From positions 1 through 64,000 of the forward strand of contig NZ_JAPDDR010000009.1 in assembly GCF_025950095.1 (NCBI RefSeq): a stretch of DNA of 64,000 bases. Direction: 5' to 3'. The notes beneath the pieces are model-generated. The model was not told the origin of the DNA, made no database searches, and worked only from the letters and a program-made list of their open reading frames with translations. Below, piece by piece: positions 1 through 7,608 of the stretch. Each line of letters begins with the position of its first letter. Position 1 is the first letter of the stretch. This stretch comes from Luteolibacter rhizosphaerae. Its GTDB lineage: Bacteria > Verrucomicrobiota > Verrucomicrobiia > Verrucomicrobiales > Akkermansiaceae. The translations under genes were made by a program, and so were the position numbers.

Positions 1-184
1 CGCCGCTGCCGAAGAGGCGCTTCCAGTCGCGGAGATTCCACTGCGAGATGCCCAGTTCGCGGGCGAGCTGGGTGGCACTGCGGCCGGTCTCGAGCAAGGC
101 GACGGCGTCGCGCTTGAATTGTTCGTCATATTGCCTGCGCTTGGCCGGATTGGAGATGGGGCGCAGCGGATCTTTCGGATTCAT
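1..184 (-). CDS. IS3-family transposase OrfA-type protein, N-terminal part (cut by window edge)
   Basis: Reading the minus strand from an ATG at 184 gives about 61 residues before the window ends. After a short basic leader they read KRRQYDEQFKRDAVALLETG, then ATQLARELGISQWNLRDWK. This is the helix-turn-helix found at the N terminus of IS3/IS911-type OrfA proteins, which bind the element's terminal repeats and supply the N-terminal part of the OrfAB transposase. The rest of orfA and any orfB lie to the left of the window. Upstream, on the minus strand, TGAGGACACGGGAAGTAGGG starts at 220 and could be the element's terminal repeat, but the other end is not visible. An isolated orfA remnant is the alternative. 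Confidence 0.8.
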   Translation of the reverse strand, partial: MNPKDPLRPISNPAKRRQYDEQFKRDAVALLETGRSATQLARELGISQWNLRDWKRLFGSG

Positions 185-239
185 CGGTTCTGGGAAGTTA
201 CCCTACTTCCCGTGTCCTCACTTTCGAGGAAAGATCAAC

Positions 240-312
240 CCCGGGCTTTCTCCTTGCCGCCCCTTCGGGGCTCTGGAGACCGTGGAGGTATGCCGCCCGC
301 AAGGGGATCCTG
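240..312. repeat. GC-rich intergenic repeat, copy A
   Basis: The core TCCTTGCCGCCCC, a small CCCC/GGGG hairpin, CTGGAG and a downstream GGGGATC-TGA segment recur, slightly diverged, as two adjacent copies at 58819-58889 and 58890-58959. Copy A lies between the IS3-type end and the nitrate transporter. The unit is about 70 bp and contains no credible gene. The rest of 221-444 shows nothing recognisable beyond room for the transporter promoter. Confidence 0.6.
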
Positions 313-444
313 AACCAGGCGGACCTTTGGACCTTTGGGCAATGTCGATGAGATGAACTCATGGCAGGCATGACACTTCCATGAGAATTCCACATTCATC
401 GGCGTGGTAATGGCCCGCCCGTTGCTCTTTCGGGACAACGTCCG

Positions 445-1650
445 ATGAAACTCAGCGACCTCAAGTCCTCCGGCCACTGGCCGACCCTGCTTACCGCGTT
501 CCTCTACTTCGATTTTTCCTTCATGGTGTGGACGCTTCTGGGGGCCTTGGCGCCGCAGATCGCGGAGACTCTGAAGCTGAGCCCGGGGCAGAAGGGCATC
601 ATGGTGGCGGTGCCGATCCTGGGAGGAGCGATCCTGCGGCTGGCGCTCGGTCTATTGGTGGACCGGATCGGAGCGAAGACCACGGGGATCGTGGCGCAGT
701 TGCTGGTGATGGGCTCGCTGGCCTGCGGCTGGATCTTCGGACTGAAGGATTTCCAAGCGACTCTCATCTTCGGGTTCACGCTCGGCATAGCCGGGGCATC
801 CTTCGCGGTGGCGCTGCCGCAGGCGGGCCGCTGGTATCCGCCGAACATGCAGGGCGTAGTATTGGGACTGGCCGGTGCGGGTAACGTGGGCGTGGTGCTC
901 GATAGCCTGATCGCGCCGCGACTCGCCGCGGTCTACGGCTGGCAGGCGGTCTTCGGCTTCGCGCTGATTCCCGCGATCCTGACCTTTGCAGCCTACACGA
1001 TCTTCTCGAAGGACGCGCCGGGAGCGGTGGTGAAGAAGAAGCTCTCCGACTATGTGCGGCTGCTGAAGGAAAAGGATGCGCATTGGTTTTGCTTTTACTA
1101 CACCGTTTCCTTCGGCGGTTTCGTGGGTCTGGCGAGCTACTACAACCTCTACTTCCGCTCCGAGTTCGGGCTGTCCGCAGTGAAGGCCGGCGACTTCGCG
1201 GCGATCTGCACCTGCGTGGGTGCGCTGGCACGCCCGATCGGCGGAGCGATCTCCGACCGGATCGGAGGCATTCGCACGATGCTGGTTCTCTATAGCTGCG
1301 CCGGTGCACTGCTGCTCATTGCGGCAGGGATCCACTCCTTCTGGCTGAACGTGGGGCTCTTCCTTGGCGTGAGTGCGGCACTCGGGATGTGCAACGGCTC
1401 GATCTTCCAACTGCTGCCGCAACGCTTCGGCAAGGACATGGGCGTGATGACCGGCTTGGTCGGGTGCGGCGGCGGCATCGGCGGCTTCTACCTCGCCAGC
1501 TCGCTGGGGCTGGCCAAGCAGACATTCGGCTCCTGCGCACTCGGATTCATCGCCTTCTCGGTGCTCTGCTTCATCGCGGTTTCCGGCCTGGCGATGGTGA
1601 AGACCCGCTGGCGGACGACCTGGGGTGCGATGGCGGATGCGCGGATCTAA
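445..1650 (+). CDS. narK: NarK/NasA-type nitrate/nitrite transporter (MFS)
   Basis: A 401-residue inner-membrane carrier with about 12 hydrophobic segments. It belongs to the nitrate-nitrite porter branch of the MFS. It shows the paired glycine-rich motifs of that branch, GLAGAGNVGV near residue 140 and GLVGCGGGIGG near residue 338. Arginines at about 64 (ILRLALG) and 263 (ARPIGG) match the substrate-binding arginines of E. coli NarK. It would import nitrate for assimilation, alongside the ABC system encoded from 5337. The start is the first ATG in the frame, just after GGGACAACGTCCG. The kinase/phosphatase gene follows on the same strand. Confidence 0.88.
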   Translation: MKLSDLKSSGHWPTLLTAFLYFDFSFMVWTLLGALAPQIAETLKLSPGQKGIMVAVPILGGAILRLALGLLVDRIGAKTTGIVAQLLVMGSLACGWIFGLKDFQATLIFGFTLGIAGASFAVALPQAGRWYPPNMQGVVLGLAGAGNVGVVLDSLIAPRLAAVYGWQAVFGFALIPAILTFAAYTIFSKDAPGAVVKKKLSDYVRLLKEKDAHWFCFYYTVSFGGFVGLASYYNLYFRSEFGLSAVKAGDFAAICTCVGALARPIGGAISDRIGGIRTMLVLYSCAGALLLIAAGIHSFWLNVGLFLGVSAALGMCNGSIFQLLPQRFGKDMGVMTGLVGCGGGIGGFYLASSLGLAKQTFGSCALGFIAFSVLCFIAVSGLAMVKTRWRTTWGAMADARI

Positions 1651-1654
1651 TCGA

Positions 1655-1688
1655 GAATGACGAATGTCGAATTTCCGAATGACGAATG
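1655..1688. repeat. Two 12-bp direct repeats GAATGACGAATG
   Basis: GAATGACGAATG occurs at 1655-1666 and again at 1677-1688, a 22-bp period, with TCGAATTTCC between. The pair fills most of the gap between the nitrate transporter and the kinase/phosphatase gene. It could be a degenerate minisatellite or a paired regulator-binding site. Similar short-unit arrays lie at 56926-57040 and 58626-58659. Confidence 0.6.
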
Positions 1689-1717
1689 GCTTGTGTAGAT
1701 GAGGGGGTGAGGCTGGC

Positions 1718-3370
1718 GTGCCATCGGCTATGAAGATTCGTACCTCGTCCCACTGCCTGCCACGGGATGACGACGGGCGGCCGTCATCGGATGCCGTATC
1801 GATCACCCAATGGGACGGCGGATTCATCGCAGCGCTGGCGGATGGCGCTGGCACGGCTGCCGCGGCGCGGGAAGCGGCCGAGCATGCCGTGACGATGATC
1901 GGCACGCACTACCGAAGTCACCCGCTGGGATGGACACCGGGCAAGGCCTTGCGCGAGACAGTGCGGATGATCAACCGCGGGCTCTGGAATGAATCGCTCG
2001 CGCGCTTCGCCCGCACCGAAATGGTCTGCACGCTGGCAGTGGCCCTTTATGACGAGGGGATTCTCACTCATCTCGGCATCGGCGACTCGCGGATCTATCT
2101 CCTGCGTGCAGGCGAGCTCCAGCAACTCACGACCGATGACATCGATCCGCTGCAGACCAACCGCCTGACCAAGGCGCTGGGTGCCGGAGAAAGCTTGAGC
2201 GCCACGAGCTTCAAGATGTCATTGGAGGCCGGGGACACGCTCTTCCTGTGCTCCGACGGGATCCACCATCATCTGCCGGACGATGCGATCTACGAGGCCT
2301 TGGCGAGCGGCACCAGCGCGCGGCATCTGGCAAAGCAGGCGCGCGATGCCTCACCGGAAGAAACGCGCGACGACTGCGCAGCGATCCGGATCGATATCGA
2401 TTCGCTGGAATGGACCGCGCGGCGTGAGGATCACCAACTGCCCGTGCCCGAGAAGCTGGCGGCGGGGCAAAAGCATGATGGCTGGAGCTTGATCCGCTCC
2501 TTCGGCGCGAATGACCGCTGCTGGCTGGCGGAGCGCGAAGGCTGCCGGCAGGTGATGAAGTTCGCACCGCTGGAAGCGATCGACCAAGCCGCGATGGTGG
2601 AGGCGTTCCTGAAGGAGACATGGAATGCGATCCGGTTCTCCGAGGAGGCCCCCTTCGTGAAGGCATGGGAGAATCCGGCGCGATCCTCCCTCTATTATAA
2701 TATGGAGTTCGTCGATGCCCCGGGCTTGGCGAACCTGCTGAAGCAGCGTCGGCTCCAGGTGGATGAGACCGTGCAACTCGGCCACTTCCTGGCTGGAACC
2801 GGGATCCGGCTGCTGCGCCACGATCTCCTGCACGGCGACATCAAGCCGGAGAATATCCTGATCGGCTCCGCGTATGACTCGGTGTTCTTCAAGCTGATCG
2901 ACCTGGGATCAAGCTGCGAGGTCTTCTCCCGCAACTCGCGGGCGGGCACGGCGAGCTATCTGGCACCGGAGCGCTTCAAGAACGCGCCGATCAGCGAGCG
3001 GACCGAGGTCTTCTCCATCGGGGTGACGCTCTACGAGGCCGTGGCGGGGCAGTTGCCTTTCGGACAGATCGAGCGCTTCCAGACGCCGAACTTCCGCGAC
3101 CCGAAGCCGCCCGGCACCCACAATCCGCTGGTGCCGCCGTGGCTGGATGCGGTGATTCTGCGGGCTTGTGCGATCGATCCTGAAGAGCGCTACTCGCACT
3201 TCAGCGAGCTGCTCTTCGACCTGGCGAATCCCCAAAAGGTGAGACCTTGGCACCCGGCGAAAGCACCCTTGATCGAGAGACATCCGGTGCTGTTCTGGAA
3301 GTGCGCGGCAATTTTCCTCGCCATTCTCGCGGTGGTGCTGGCGATCCGATTGGGGTCGGCAAGCAAGTGA
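1718..3370 (+). CDS. Bifunctional PP2C phosphatase / Ser-Thr protein kinase with C-terminal membrane anchor
   Basis: Residues 1-240 form a PP2C-like phosphatase whose metal-binding aspartates are present (ALADGAGT, GIGDSRIY, CSDGIHHH, RDDCAAI). Residues about 265-510 form a Hanks-type kinase. It has VMKF as the probable ATP lysine, catalytic loop HGDIKPEN near 372-379 (HGD instead of HRD), DLG near 394 instead of DFG, and an APE-type SYLAPERF near 416. A hydrophobic helix at about 524-545 anchors the C terminus, leaving both enzymes in the cytoplasm. The GTG start at 1718 is preceded by GAGGGGGTGAGG; an ATG at 1730 is possible. The same fusion sits beside nasA-type transporters in pseudomonads (PA1782-PA1783), so a role in nitrate uptake or assimilation is likely, though its targets are unknown. 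Confidence 0.85.
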   Translation: MPSAMKIRTSSHCLPRDDDGRPSSDAVSITQWDGGFIAALADGAGTAAAAREAAEHAVTMIGTHYRSHPLGWTPGKALRETVRMINRGLWNESLARFARTEMVCTLAVALYDEGILTHLGIGDSRIYLLRAGELQQLTTDDIDPLQTNRLTKALGAGESLSATSFKMSLEAGDTLFLCSDGIHHHLPDDAIYEALASGTSARHLAKQARDASPEETRDDCAAIRIDIDSLEWTARREDHQLPVPEKLAAGQKHDGWSLIRSFGANDRCWLAEREGCRQVMKFAPLEAIDQAAMVEAFLKETWNAIRFSEEAPFVKAWENPARSSLYYNMEFVDAPGLANLLKQRRLQVDETVQLGHFLAGTGIRLLRHDLLHGDIKPENILIGSAYDSVFFKLIDLGSSCEVFSRNSRAGTASYLAPERFKNAPISERTEVFSIGVTLYEAVAGQLPFGQIERFQTPNFRDPKPPGTHNPLVPPWLDAVILRACAIDPEERYSHFSELLFDLANPQKVRPWHPAKAPLIERHPVLFWKCAAIFLAILAVVLAIRLGSASK

Positions 3371-3372
3371 TA

Positions 3373-4530
3373 TCAATTCGCTCCCGAAGCGACCCGCGAG
3401 AACTTCGCGACGGCGAGGACCATGATCGCCAAGAGGAGGAAGGCTCCGCCGAGGCTGAGGTACTTCGCGATGAAGCCGATGGCAGCCGGTCCGGCGAGGA
3501 TGCCTGCATAGCCGGTGATGCTGATCGCCGAGATGGCGAGATCGACCGGCATCACTTTCTGGCGTCCAGCTGAACTAAAAAGCACCGGTACCAGATTCGC
3601 GGCACCGAAGCCGATCAAGAGGAAGCCCGCGATGGCGAGCCAGGTCCACGGTGCGGTCACGACCAGAGCAAGGCCAGCCGAGGCGAGTAGCGAGCCGAGC
3701 AAGAGCACCCGTCTACCGCCCCAGCGCGCGGTCACGCGGTCGCCGGTGAAGCGCGTCAAGGTCATGGCCAGCGAGAAGAGCACGAAGCCGACCCCGGAAT
3801 TCGCCTCTGCCACGCCGCGGCTTTCCTTCAGGATCACCGCGCTCCAGTCGAGCAGCGCTCCTTCAATCAGGAAGACGATGAAAGTGAGCGTGCCGATAAG
3901 AAGGACGATTCCCCGCGGCCTCACGAAGAAGGGAGAATCGCTCGCCGAACGAACCTCGAGCAGTCGCGGAACGGAGATGAACACGCAGATCAGAAGGAAG
4001 ACGGTGATGCTAATCGTGGCGGCCAGCGGGCTCATGCCTGCGGATAACATCCCGGTGACAAGCGCCGATCCCGCGAGGCCGCCCAAGCTATAGCAGCCGT
4101 GGAAGTTCGACATGAGCGGGACGCCCGCGCGCTGCTCGACTTCGATGCCGTGGATATTCGCCGCCACATCCACCGCTCCCAGAAAGGCGCCGAAGAAGAA
4201 GAGGGCGGTCGCGAGTTGCCACTGGGTGGCGGCCATGGCGAGGAAGGGCAGGACACAGGCGATGCCGACGGAAGCGACGGCGATCACCACGCGGCTGCCG
4301 ATCTTGCCCGCGAGGCCTCCCGCGAGTGGCATGGCCACTACGGATCCGGTGCCGAGGAACAGTAGCAGCATACCGAGCTGCGCTTCATCCAAGCCGATCT
4401 GTTGCTTCGCGAAGGGAACCAAGGGTGCCCAGCAGGCGATGCCCACGCCGGGGATGAGAAAGGAGAGCCGGGTCGCAAAGCGGGTCGCGGGTTGCGGCGG
4501 GACGGCTGCCATGGGTGGATTGGGATTCAT
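3373..4530 (-). CDS. MFS transporter (YbjJ-like)
   Basis: A 385-residue, roughly 12-helix major facilitator. The start LSFLIPGVGIACWAPLVPFA and the loop GKIGSRVV between helices 2 and 3 are typical of small DHA-type or YbjJ-like carriers. No substrate can be read from the sequence. Its ATG overlaps the stop of the upstream TetR gene by 4 bp, so the two are translationally coupled and the regulator very probably controls this carrier. It converges on the kinase/phosphatase gene and interrupts the nitrate region on the opposite strand. An efflux role is the usual assumption for a TetR-coupled MFS protein but is not proven. Confidence 0.8.
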   Translation of the reverse strand: MNPNPPMAAVPPQPATRFATRLSFLIPGVGIACWAPLVPFAKQQIGLDEAQLGMLLLFLGTGSVVAMPLAGGLAGKIGSRVVIAVASVGIACVLPFLAMAATQWQLATALFFFGAFLGAVDVAANIHGIEVEQRAGVPLMSNFHGCYSLGGLAGSALVTGMLSAGMSPLAATISITVFLLICVFISVPRLLEVRSASDSPFFVRPRGIVLLIGTLTFIVFLIEGALLDWSAVILKESRGVAEANSGVGFVLFSLAMTLTRFTGDRVTARWGGRRVLLLGSLLASAGLALVVTAPWTWLAIAGFLLIGFGAANLVPVLFSSAGRQKVMPVDLAISAISITGYAGILAGPAAIGFIAKYLSLGGAFLLLAIMVLAVAKFSRVASGAN

Positions 4531-5078
4531 GCGGCGGGCAGCAAGCGGCAGAAGGCGGCCTCCAACTCGAGGCGGTCCATCGGCTCATCCTCGAGCAGGG
4601 TGTGAAGCAGAAGCCCCTCGATCAGCGCATCGACGACCCGTGCGGTGGCTTCATCGAGATGGCGGGCGAGCGAGCCGCGACTGTTCCGCAGCCAGCGGTT
4701 CATGAGGGTGCGGAGCCGCGGGTTCCGCACGGAGCCCAGATAGAGCTCGTAGGCGAGGGTCAGTTGCTTGCCCGAGGCGAGATAGGCACCCACCTCCGCG
4801 GCAAGGACGGCGGGAAGCTCACGGGGAGAAGAGATCGAAGCGAGCGCTTGCTCGAAGTGATCGGAACACTCGCCGACATAACGCTCGAAGGCTGCCATCG
4901 CGAGATCGTCGAGGCTGGCGAACTGATAAGTGATGGAACCCAAAGGGACATCCGCAGCGGAGGCGACCTTGCGATGGCTCAAGCCGGCGAGCCCGTCCTG
5001 CACGATCACCTCCATGGCCGTGGCGACGATGCGACCGCGGCGACCGGGTTCGTGTCTGCGTTGTCGCTCGGCGGGCAT
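4527..5078 (-). CDS. TetR/AcrR-family transcriptional regulator
   Basis: A 183-residue repressor. The N-terminal helix-turn-helix reads GRIVATAMEVIVQDGLAGLS followed by HRKVASAADVPLGSITYQF, the classic TetR DNA-binding domain. The rest is a helical ligand and dimer domain. The gene overlaps the downstream MFS gene by 4 bp. The initiating ATG at 5078 touches a perfect palindrome with no room for a ribosome-binding site, so either the mRNA is leaderless or the site covers the translation start. Autorepression together with control of the MFS gene is the simplest model. The inducer is unknown. Confidence 0.87.
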   Translation of the reverse strand: MPAERQRRHEPGRRGRIVATAMEVIVQDGLAGLSHRKVASAADVPLGSITYQFASLDDLAMAAFERYVGECSDHFEQALASISSPRELPAVLAAEVGAYLASGKQLTLAYELYLGSVRNPRLRTLMNRWLRNSRGSLARHLDEATARVVDALIEGLLLHTLLEDEPMDRLELEAAFCRLLPAA

Positions 5079-5103
5079 CTTTAGGAACAGGTGTTCCTAA
5101 AGA
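5078..5103. promoter_or_regulatory. TetR operator palindrome
   Basis: A perfect inverted repeat with 12-bp arms (TCTTTAGGAACA and its complement) around a central GG. The last base overlaps the start codon of the tetR-type gene. On the minus strand, TTGACA at 5116-5111 is a good -35 element just upstream. A bound dimer would therefore sit over the promoter and start site of the tetR-MFS operon. Confidence 0.75.
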
Positions 5104-5336
5104 ACTCCCCTGTCAAGGCCTACCGATGATGAAGGCGGAATTCGGGCCATCCTGTCGCATTCATGCGTTCGGCGCATGGAGTCGAATCCACCCGATGAAA
5201 CGCCTGAATTTGAAGGGCCTGATTATGAGAGAACCTCAGTGGGGACATGAGATTTCGCCTCATTCCATCGATCCGGCGGTTGGCACGCTGGCGCGATGAA
5301 AGCTGTTCCAAGGGCGATCCACATCGATATCGCGCC

Positions 5337-6623
5337 ATGAACGAAAACCACTCCCTTTCCCGCCGCGGCTTCCTGACGCGGACCACCAAAGCTTCCGCCC
5401 TCGGCTTGCTGGCATCCGGTCTGCCATCGGGTTGGGCCGGTGCGCAGAGCGCCTCGGATGCGCCGGAAACCGCGAACGTCAACTTCGGCATCATCGCGCT
5501 GACGGATTGCTCGCCGATCGTGATCGCGCACGAGAAAGGGCTCTTCAAGAAGTACGGGATCAACTCGACGGTGACGAAGGGTGCGAGCTGGGCGGCGATC
5601 CGCGACTCGCTGGCGAACGGCGACATCCAGGCGACGCACATGCTGATCGGCATGCCGATCGCCTCGACCATGGGTCTGGGCGGTGCGCCGAAGGTGCCAA
5701 TGGTGATCCCGTGGCTGCTGAACCGCAACGGACAGTCGATCAGCCTCGCGAAATCCCTCAAAGGAAAAGTGGGCGCGGACCCGAAGGCGTTGAAGCCGCT
5801 CGTGGATGCCGCGAAAGCGGCAGGGCATCCGATGACCTTCGCGATGACCTTCCCGCCGGGAACGCACGCGATGTGGATCCGCTACTGGTTAGCCGCCGGT
5901 GGCATCAATCCCGGCGACGCCGCGGGTGCGGGTGCGGACATTTCCCTGATCACCATTCCGCCGCCGCAGATGGTAGCCAACATGCAGGTGGGCAAGATGG
6001 ACGGTTTCTGCGTGGGCGAGCCATGGAACGCGAAGACGATCGCGGACGACATCGGCTTCACCGCGATCAACTCGCAGGGTATCTGGAAAGACCACCCGGA
6101 GAAGGTCTGCGCCTTTACCGAGGAGTTCGCGAACAAGAACCCGAAGACCGTGAAGGCGGTGCTGAAGGCCCTGCATGAAGCGAGCGTGTGGCTCGACAAG
6201 ATGGAGAACCGTACCGAGCAGGCGAAGATCGTGAGCGCTCCGACTTACATCAACTGCCCGCCAGAATCGATCCTGCAGCGGCTGCAGGGCAAGTATGACA
6301 TGGGCGACGGACGGAAGTTCCGCGATCCGGATTACATGATCTTCAGCGACCGGAACTGCAACTTCCCGCAGCCGAAGTACTGCAAGTGGTGGCTGACGCA
6401 GCTCCGCCGCTGGGGCTTCACCCAGGGCGCGCCGGACTACGAGGGCGTAACCAAGCAGGTGATGCGCACCGACTTCTACGAAGAGGCGATGAAGGAGATC
6501 GGTTATACGCACGACGGCATGAACGATGCTCCGGAGTCCTTCTTCGACGGTTCCAAGTTCGATCCGAAGGGCGACATGGAAGCCTATGCCGCCTCCTTCG
6601 ACGTGAAGACCCTGAAGGGCTGA
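5337..6623 (+). CDS. nrtA: ABC nitrate transporter, substrate-binding protein NrtA (Tat-exported)
   Basis: A 428-residue periplasmic binding protein. The start at ATG 5337, rather than an upstream in-frame ATG at 5247, places a twin-arginine signal (LSRRGFLTRT, then a hydrophobic stretch ending AGAQS) at the N terminus, as in NrtA/CmpA proteins. Family features include NFGIIALTDCSPIVIAHEKG, GAPKVPMVIPWLLNRNGQ and FCVGEPWNAK. It would capture nitrate or nitrite and pass it to the permease encoded next. It is the first gene of an apparent nrtA-nrtB-ATPase-ATPase operon. A hairpin with a T run follows it and may reduce read-through into nrtB. Confidence 0.92.
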   Translation: MNENHSLSRRGFLTRTTKASALGLLASGLPSGWAGAQSASDAPETANVNFGIIALTDCSPIVIAHEKGLFKKYGINSTVTKGASWAAIRDSLANGDIQATHMLIGMPIASTMGLGGAPKVPMVIPWLLNRNGQSISLAKSLKGKVGADPKALKPLVDAAKAAGHPMTFAMTFPPGTHAMWIRYWLAAGGINPGDAAGAGADISLITIPPPQMVANMQVGKMDGFCVGEPWNAKTIADDIGFTAINSQGIWKDHPEKVCAFTEEFANKNPKTVKAVLKALHEASVWLDKMENRTEQAKIVSAPTYINCPPESILQRLQGKYDMGDGRKFRDPDYMIFSDRNCNFPQPKYCKWWLTQLRRWGFTQGAPDYEGVTKQVMRTDFYEEAMKEIGYTHDGMNDAPESFFDGSKFDPKGDMEAYAASFDVKTLKG

Positions 6624-6646
6624 TTTTCCTGGTTGTACATCGGTTC

Positions 6647-6683
6647 CCCGCGGGTGGCTGCCATCCGGTCGCCCGCGGGTTTT
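6647..6683 (+). terminator. Probable attenuating terminator between nrtA and nrtB
   Basis: CCCGCGGG at 6647-6654 can pair with CCCGCGGG at 6672-6679 across a 17-nt loop, followed at once by TTTT. It lies in the 79-bp gap between the two genes. Partial termination here would keep the binding protein more abundant than the membrane and ATPase subunits, as is common in ABC import operons. Confidence 0.55.
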
Positions 6684-6702
6684 CTCCAACAAGACCCGCA
6701 CC

Positions 6703-7587
6703 ATGAAATTTTTCCATTCGCTCAAGCTCGACATTCTCCTGCTGCCGCTGGTCGGCATCCTGCTCTGCCTCGGCGGCTGGGCGATCATAGCCGGCAAGTC
6801 CACCACCACCCAAACGGTCGATGACTGGGGTGATCCGGTGACGAAGGTCGAGCGCCATGGCATTTCAAAGAATCTCCCCTCGCCCTCCGAGACATGGACG
6901 GCGAGCAAGCCCTACATCGCGGAGCCGCTGGCCAAGCGCGGCGAGCTGGACCAGGGGATCCTGCGCTTCGCGTGGCTGTCGCTGAAGCTGGTGGCGCAGG
7001 GTTACTTCATCGCGCTGCTGATCGGCACGCCGATCGGTTTCCTGCTGGGGCTATCGAAGAACTTCACCAAGGCCTTCGACCCGATTATCCAGATCCTGCG
7101 GCCGGTCTCGCCGCTGGCGTGGCTGCCCTTGGGCATGGTGCTCTTCAGCGGCTTGAAGGTAATGGATGCGAGTGGCCGGGTGAGCTTCGGCACCTCGGAT
7201 GCGGCGGCGCTCTTCACTATCGCGATTTGTGCGATGTGGCCCACGGTGCTGAATACGGCGGTGGGGGTCCGCGCGGTGCCGCAGGATTACCTGAATGTGG
7301 CGAAGGTACTGAAGCTCTCGAAGACGAAGACGCTGTTCAAGGTGCTCATCCCCTCGGCGCTGCCGTATATGTTCACGGGCTTCCGGCTTTCGCTGGGGAT
7401 CGCGTGGTTGGTGATCGTGGCGGTGGAGATGCTGATCGGCAAGCCCGGGGTCGGAGGATTCCTGTGGCAGCAGTACAACGCGAACAGCTTCGCCCATATC
7501 ATCCTCTCGATCCTGACGATCGGCGTGATCGGCTACGTGCTGGACCGCATGATGAGCCTGGTGGAAGGGCGCTTCCGCACGGCCTGA
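6703..7587 (+). CDS. nrtB: ABC nitrate transporter, permease NrtB
   Basis: A 294-residue inner-membrane permease of the BPD type used by NrtB, CmpB and SsuC. It has a first helix near residues 9-29, a periplasmic stretch, then five to six further helices. The EAA-like loop coupling to the ATPase (YLNVAKVLKLSKTKTLFKVLIPSALPYMFTG) is clear. The segment RPVSPLAWLPLGMVLF matches the conserved NrtB pattern. It forms the translocation path for nitrate delivered by NrtA. A paralogous taurine or sulfonate permease could look similar, but the NrtA and NirA neighbours decide the substrate. Confidence 0.9.
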   Translation: MKFFHSLKLDILLLPLVGILLCLGGWAIIAGKSTTTQTVDDWGDPVTKVERHGISKNLPSPSETWTASKPYIAEPLAKRGELDQGILRFAWLSLKLVAQGYFIALLIGTPIGFLLGLSKNFTKAFDPIIQILRPVSPLAWLPLGMVLFSGLKVMDASGRVSFGTSDAAALFTIAICAMWPTVLNTAVGVRAVPQDYLNVAKVLKLSKTKTLFKVLIPSALPYMFTGFRLSLGIAWLVIVAVEMLIGKPGVGGFLWQQYNANSFAHIILSILTIGVIGYVLDRMMSLVEGRFRTA

Positions 7588-7608
7588 GAACCCCGAGCCT
7601 AACAGAAC

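Noticed and set aside
652..1905. 417-residue minus-strand frame over the nitrate transporter
   Set aside because: It is rich in Arg, His, Gln and Ala with no family pattern and lies antisense to a clear membrane carrier; such shadows are common in GC-rich DNA.
5280..5296. Sigma-54 promoter ahead of nrtA (TTGGCACG)
   Set aside because: The -24 part fits but the -12 GC is one base out of register (CGCGA where TTGCA is expected), so the match is not good enough.
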